From Galaxea fascicularis (taxonomy: Eukaryota; Cnidaria; Anthozoa; Scleractinia; Euphylliidae), in the NCBI GenBank assembly GCA_948470475.1, contig OX419343.1:5975633-6039632 (forward strand): a stretch of DNA of 64,000 nt. The letters run 5' to 3'. The position numbers and the translations under genes were made by a program. A model generated the notes under the pieces. That model was not told the origin of the DNA. It saw only the letters and a program-made list of their open reading frames with translations, and ran no database searches. This document shows positions 59,300 through 64,000 of this stretch, piece after piece. Each line of letters begins with the position of its first letter. Position 1 is the first letter of the stretch.

Positions 59300-59930
59300 T
59301 GAAAATGATCGACGACTTTGTCACTGACCATTGCATGGAAATTCCTGGCAAGGTTTAGCAGACGTTTGCCGGACGGTTCGCTGCTGCCTGAGCTTCCCCG
59401 CCGCTCTCCCGTAACCACCTCGAAAAACTCGCGCCCGCTTTGAGCCTTGGGTCCAGCGAATCTTCTGGAAAGCAGGTGCAAGGCGCTGAAGAATCATTTT
59501 CTTCCGTGGCCAAAATTTTTCCGGAACAGCTTGAAAGAAATTATACAGAAAACAAATGTAGTTAACCGATTTGCCGCTGAAAACACCTAACTCGCGCATG
59601 CAGTTTGCCAAGAAAAGCCACCACAACGGGTCCCACACTGGTCTCCCCTTGGGGACCCAACGATGTTGACAGCGTCGAAGATTCTGTGTTGCTTGAGGAC
59701 TTTGCCGAGGTGGTTGCGTCCAAGGGGGATTTTCGCGGAAGGAGCCTTTGTTTCTACGCTGGCTATGTCAAGCTCTTCCACCCTTTTGCAAGTCAAGGAT
59801 CAAGGTTCGAAGGTTTAGGGGCGTTAAACCATTGCCTGAGAGCTGCACTGCACTGCCCTGCGAGCGGCGATTCTGGTTTGTCGGCCATCTCATATAGAAA
59901 TGGAAAGTGGAGCTTCTATAGGTGGGTGGC
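59300..59930. other. Polinton sequence, no gene recognised
   Basis: G+C-richer sequence between the interrupted ORF and the integrase. Frames on both strands (up to 105 codons) are short and unassigned; probably decayed coding DNA. Confidence 0.35.
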
Positions 59931-59938
59931 GCCTCTCG

Positions 59939-60876
59939 AAAATTTATTACAGCCCTCGCAGCTACTGGCAAGGGGAAGCCGCGGTGAAACAATTAGCCCG
60001 GGCCTAAAAGGTGTCGACAAAAGGTGGGAAAGAATGGCTGTCATGGTAGGCTCTTTGGCAAATCTTTTTATCCGCACCGCGGCACATTCCTCGCCCGAAG
60101 TTCGATGTGCCCATTCCCACATGACCAGATCGGGCACAAGGTTTTCAAGTATGCGCTAACTGTTGTGGATGTGGCCAGCCGTTACAAAGAAGCCGAACCC
60201 TTGACCACGAAACATTCTGTCTACGTCGCCCAGGCCTTCGAGAGAATTTACGAGTGCGGCCCCTTGAACTGGCGAAACTGATGCAAGTGGGTCCAGGGCG
60301 CGAGTTCATGGCCGCTGTCACGCGAGCAATTGAAGCCCACGGATCGGGCATCCGGAACGGGCATCTAGAAATTCACCGCGATCAAGCGATTGTCCAACGA
60401 TTCAACCGTACTCTTGCCGAGCGCCTGTTCGGCCACCAGTACGCCGTCGAGAGCAGCTGCCTGCAAGCCAATGGGCTGTAATGTGGGCGCAGCGCCTTCC
60501 GCGAGTTGTTGCCGTGCTCAACCAACAGACCACGCAGCTGACGGGGCAAAAACCTGCGGATGCAATCAGCAAACGGGCTGTTTTTGCTCATCCTTTGACA
60601 GCTCCTATCAGAAGACCTGTTGGCGCGGCCTAAAAGACCCTCCCTGCCGATGTGAGGGTTCACTATTTGTTGCAACTTGGTGAGTTAGAAGGAAGGGCTC
60701 AGCGAGCCACCGACCCGATTTGGTCGCTGCAAACTTTCCTACTGGGCCGAGCCATGATCAAACAGGGCCAACCTGTAATTTATTGCCTTCGCGACGGACC
60801 GAAACTAAGCGTCATCCGCGAAGAATTGATGATTGTCCCCCCGAACACTGAACTACCGCCAGCCGCCCCTGGCTAA
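59939..60876 (+). pseudogene. Polinton integrase (RVE/DDE), inactive
   Basis: N-terminal KIYYSPRSYWQGEAA and a zinc-finger-type helical region, then the catalytic core with YALTVVDVASRYKEAEPLTT (first Asp), MQVGPGREF (where the family has Asp before Pro, here Gly) and IVQRFNRTLAERLFGHQYAV (where the catalytic Glu is Gln). The C-terminal chromodomain-like segment ends GELEGRAQRATDPIWSL ... REELMIVPPNTELPP. At least five frame changes or stops, and a short deletion before the core. Two of three catalytic residues are lost. Its stop overlaps the convergent PolB stop by four bases. Confidence 0.75.
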
Positions 60877-63560
60877 GCATGATACTCGATAGGCTTGGTG
60901 TGAATGCCGTCCGGCAGCACGTACCGCTTATCGTAATAGGCGCTCAGCCCGAGCTTCTGCTGCTCGTAGGTCATCATCCGCCTGTCTCTCATCCGGAAGC
61001 CCCTGTTCGTCGCCATGTCTTTGCTTCCGTTCAGCGCTGCTTTGAGCCGCTCCCACGTGACCACGATCTGCGATTTGGACATTCCTTTCATGCTGAGCTT
61101 GTGTTTCTTAGTTTGCGCCTCCTCAACAAAGTAGCACTTCGAGCCGAGGGTGATCATGTGCCGCCCCTCACACTCCAACTTGAACAACTTTGGCTCGCAT
61201 TTGCTCCACTTGTCCCAAGTAAGCCACTGCTTTTTTTCCACCTCGAATTCCGCCTTCAGCTCCGAATTGACCACGTCCTCCAAGTTTTCACTGCTGATCG
61301 CCATGTAATTACTGTCCGTGTCCATCTCAATCAGCTCGAAGTCCCGGCGGTCGATGAACCTGTTGAGGAAGTCGTAATAGAACTCCAGCATCCACAGCTT
61401 GGCCAGCTGATAGACGGCGATGCCGACTTGGAATGGTCTTCTGATGGTGATCCGCGTTTTGCAACTTCCCAGCTCGTATGCTTCCCCGATTTTGTTGAGG
61501 TCGCTGAAGAAGGCGCTTTGCAACGCTTTATCGACTGCCTTTTCATCTTTCGTGTAGACCACGTTTGTTTGGCGCTCCACAGCTTCGATCATTTTTCCGA
61601 ACGCACTGTTTCTGAGCAGCTTAAAGACCTCAGCGAGCAGCGCCTTGCTTTTTTCCGCATCTCCGGTGCGGCGCGCTTCGGTCACTTGTTCCACGAACCA
61701 AGTGAAGATTTTCCTCGGTTAGTAGCCGATGGTTCGGTGGACTGCTTTGATGACCGCCCCTTGGACCACGTACCATTTCAGGAAGCGGGCATGGATTAAC
61801 ATTTTCTTGGCGGACAACGCCCCCAACAGCTTGTTTCCGATGCTGCGGGTTCTGCCGGTGCTCTGCAGGTAGTCCTGCATGCTCTGCGGCACGGCTTCGA
61901 GGACACCTGCTTGCTGGTGGAAAGTGCCGGGAACCTCTATGTCAACTTCAGGGAATCCGAACCAAGTCCCTGCTTTGAGCCTTCCTGTAAAGGCCAGCGC
62001 CTCTGCGGCCGGGTTTTCGACATGCACGAGCTGCCCCTTCCCGCACGGCATGTCCTGGCGCATGATTGACAGGTATAGGGCGTTTGCGTCGTAGCCGAGA
62101 ATCTGTTTGCAGGGTTTTGGGTTTTTGTTGTCCAGGTGGCGTCCCCGGAATTTGGTAACTCCTGCTTCGTGGTAGCGCGTGAACACGAGACTCGGCGTGC
62201 CGATCACCGCCCCTTTCAGCATCGTGTACTTTTCCTCGCAAGGGTTCCAGAGTTTTGCGCCTCGCTCAACTGGTCCCCGCAGGGGGTAGTGCATAGATAC
62301 GCTGGGGATGCTGGCAGCGTCTTTCAAAATGTCGATATATTTCTCGGTGTAGAAGGCCCGCATCTTTTGCAACTCTTCCAACCCCAGGGCCACGTCTAGG
62401 TTGTTGTAATGGCACAGCCAGTCGGCAAAAGTCTCCATACCTGTGTCTTTGAACAGGCGCTTGCACTGTTTCCATTCCGCCAGCGAAACTACGAACTTTT
62501 CTTTCAGCCGAGAGTACCACGCAGGGTAATCAGGGAACCCGGAGAAGTCGAGCTTGGTTGGGGAATCGAACCACTCGTACGGAAACCACAATTTCTCGGC
62601 GGTGCAACCGTGCGCCTTCACCCACTTGTGGTAACTCGTCCCCGGCCCCAGGTATTGATGATGTCAAGGAAGCGGAAGTTGATTTGGTTGGTTTTCTTAA
62701 ACACTTTGATGTTCCCGGCAGCCCCGACGATTCGCTCCACGAAATGCTACTTGATGAGGTTGAGATTGTAGCGGCCAGAGTTGAACCCGAGGACTGGGCG
62801 TGCCCGTCGAAAACAGCATTGTCATAACGTTTTTCAACTTCGCTGGCGCGTTTCCCATGAGGTGCCAGACCACATTTCCTTCTTCCTCCCTTTCCGGCTC
62901 GTAGACGCGATGCTAAGCCAGTCGACTTAAGCTTTTCCTTGATTGACGTGTCGCTCGACCTTGTCCAACTCGCTGAGAGCTGTTTTAAATCAAGAGTTGG
63001 TGGGGACATTGAAGAAGCTTTGCGTGGGCTGCCGGGCCGCTGCTGTGGAGCGATCTGGTCTCGCTTCTCGGTGCACTGCAATACAGCGCTACAAACAGAG
63101 ATTGTCTCGTAAAGTGTCGAGCGCTACTACGGAACGGTGGCGCCCCCGAGCGATGTTATGGCCGACCTGTCGATGTTTCCCAAACCCAACCGAGCCTCCT
63201 CTTGGTCGTTCAACCACTTTCCGGCTCATACAAAACCACGGGGAACTGTGGTTTTTGAAATGTAGAATGATATCTCCGTTTTCGGTGTTTCGCAACTGAT
63301 ACCTGTAGGCGTGCCGGAGGTAAAATGCTGTGTTCACATCGGCGCTAAGGTTGGCCATCATCTTGGGTGTGTTGTTTATACCTAGGCCCTTGATCGTTTG
63401 CCATCTGAAGAACCGGCGCCCGGAATTCTTCTATCCCGTCCGCTCTTTGGTCGTCGAACAGATTACTGATGTTGGAGGGAGTGGAGGGGAGCTGGTTTCT
63501 CAAGGGAGGCATGGGATCAAACTGCCGCCAAACTTCGCGGTAATTATTAATTAGCAACAT
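60873..63560 (-). pseudogene. Polinton protein-primed DNA polymerase B, disrupted
   Basis: N-terminal frames at 63345-63560 and 63089-63361 (MMANLSADVNTAFYLRHAYR), an exonuclease-side region near 62530-63081, then two long frames. 61719-62621 has the polymerase motif YDANALYLSIMRQDMPCGK. 60873-61694 has LLRNSAFGKMIEAVERQTN and the catalytic DTDS in IEMDTDSNYMAI. The last two are one frame, separated by a TAA at 61719-61721. Frameshifts near 62640, 63090 and 63350 disrupt the N-terminal half. Family B polymerases of this type use a terminal protein primer and replicate Polinton DNA. The palm motifs remain readable, so decay is moderate. Confidence 0.8.
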
Positions 63561-64000
63561 CTACTTTAATTTTAATCTTAGTACTTTTGTCATTTGGTAT
63601 GTGTCTGTGTGTGTGTCGTGAGGGGAGAGGACGAGGCATTTAAACTTTGAAATTGTAACTTCACAAAAAGTAATAAAATACAAAAAAAACAGCGGTTCGG
63701 CCGGCAACTTCCGCGTTTATAGAGTGACCTCCCCCTCCAATGTCACGAGTGGTGGCTCATCTAATAGACCGCTCCCCTCCTGCCGATTGACTTCCTCCTC
63801 CAGCATCACGAGCGCGAGCACATATAGTGGGTCGTTCATAAGGGCGCTTTTTTCAAGCTCCCTATATTTCATTTCGGAGTTCTCAAGAGCTGGAATTCGC
63901 CTAGGGTATATACTTCTGGGGTATAAAGCTTGGTGTTGCAAACCGTAAACATTGGTTTAAAAATTATGAATGTTCTAATGACGTTTAATTCTTCTTGTTC
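63561..64000. other. Upstream region of PolB and end of window
   Basis: Contains GTGTGTGTGT near 63601-63620, an A-rich stretch (63660-63690) and a small minus-strand frame. No inverted copy of this sequence is found at the left end of the Polinton, so its terminus is not located. Confidence 0.35.
63717..63941 (-). CDS. Small Polinton-associated ORF (unrecognised)
   Basis: The minus strand reads 74 codons; the likely start is the internal ATG at MKYRELEKSALMND, giving about 51 acidic residues rich in Leu and Glu (VLALVMLEEEVNRQE). It precedes PolB on the same strand. No family recognised. Confidence 0.3.
   Translation of the reverse strand: MQHQALYPRSIYPRRIPALENSEMKYRELEKSALMNDPLYVLALVMLEEEVNRQEGSGLLDEPPLVTLEGEVTL

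Larger units (their letters stand above)
58070..59300 (+). pseudogene. Polinton unknown ORF interrupted by a SINE cluster
   Basis: The plus strand encodes FSFNHIDADLQKETVEILKR, CYHKKHWCNTELFC and a hydrophobic SVIAGGNTSNPAVLV. After a frame change it reads toward VEYKK at 58405. The coding sequence resumes beyond the insertion at 59235 with VEDAIRFFLRGEPFSTG. Two hydrophobic segments suggest a membrane protein. I recognise the general pattern from cnidarian Polintons but no named family. Confidence 0.45.
52866..63950. mobile_element. Decayed Polinton/Maverick (virus-like DNA transposon)
   Basis: Gene content in order: membrane-active minor capsid-like remnant (-), major capsid (-), penton-like (-), packaging ATPase (+), collagen-like/fibre (+), small Cys-rich ORF (+), membrane-type ORF (+), integrase (+), protein-primed DNA polymerase B (-), small ORF (-). 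Integrase plus PolB plus double jelly-roll capsid defines Polintons and related adintoviruses. Nearly every long gene has frameshifts or stops. A LINE fragment and a SINE cluster are inserted. Base composition is visibly more G+C-rich than the host introns. Terminal inverted repeats were not found; limits are approximate. Confidence 0.8.

Noticed and set aside
60879..61799. 306-codon plus-strand ORF
   Set aside because: Exact antisense of the PolB palm, which carries the DTDS motif; no independent domain.

Overview
The window is genomic DNA from an animal. The gene structures (GT-AG introns, 99-nt single-repeat ankyrin exons, a TRADD-N-like domain) and the mobile elements (BEL/Pao, CR1-like LINEs, Penelope-like, Polinton/Maverick, many hairpin MITEs) suggest an anthozoan cnidarian, most likely a stony coral. 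No marker gene proves the species. Only about a tenth of the sequence is host coding sequence; most of the rest is transposon-derived.

Host genes. (1) 1-2139 is the terminal ankyrin exon of a gene that starts upstream of the window. (2) 14851-15634, minus strand, is a three-exon gene for a small secreted WAP (four-disulfide core) protein. (3) 22860-46002, plus strand, is the main discovery: an eight-exon gene assembled here from splice sites and phase. It encodes a GT4-like glycosyltransferase, then a single membrane segment, a TRADD-N-like domain, three single-repeat ankyrin exons and a large ankyrin exon paralogous to the one at 1-2139. The summed coding length is 4443 nt (1480 residues) and every intron phase matches. 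The architecture suggests a membrane-anchored sensor/effector of innate immunity, one copy of a tandem family; that role is inferred.

Mobile elements by region. 3-8 kb: inverted-repeat elements and a broken integrase/HTH-type transposase gene. 9.5-14.2 kb: a 4.67-kb inverted-repeat element (726-bp arms) holding a Harbinger-derived element and a 1.33-kb foldback element with a 9-bp target duplication and satellite-like arms. Introns of gene (3): two truncated LINEs, a Penelope-like fragment with a hammerhead-like motif, a tRNA-derived SINE, a complete antisense BEL/Pao element (32991-39247, identical 133-bp LTRs, 5-bp target duplication, Lys-type primer site) and several MITEs. 47.7-52.9 kb: a minus-strand LINE with an SGNH-hydrolase ORF1, its endonuclease split by a 614-bp solo LTR. 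52.9-63.9 kb: a decayed Polinton/Maverick with capsid, penton, packaging ATPase, collagen-like fibre, integrase and protein-primed DNA polymerase B genes. It is broken by frameshifts, stops, a LINE fragment and an unusual SINE cluster. Its termini were not found, and the window may end inside it.
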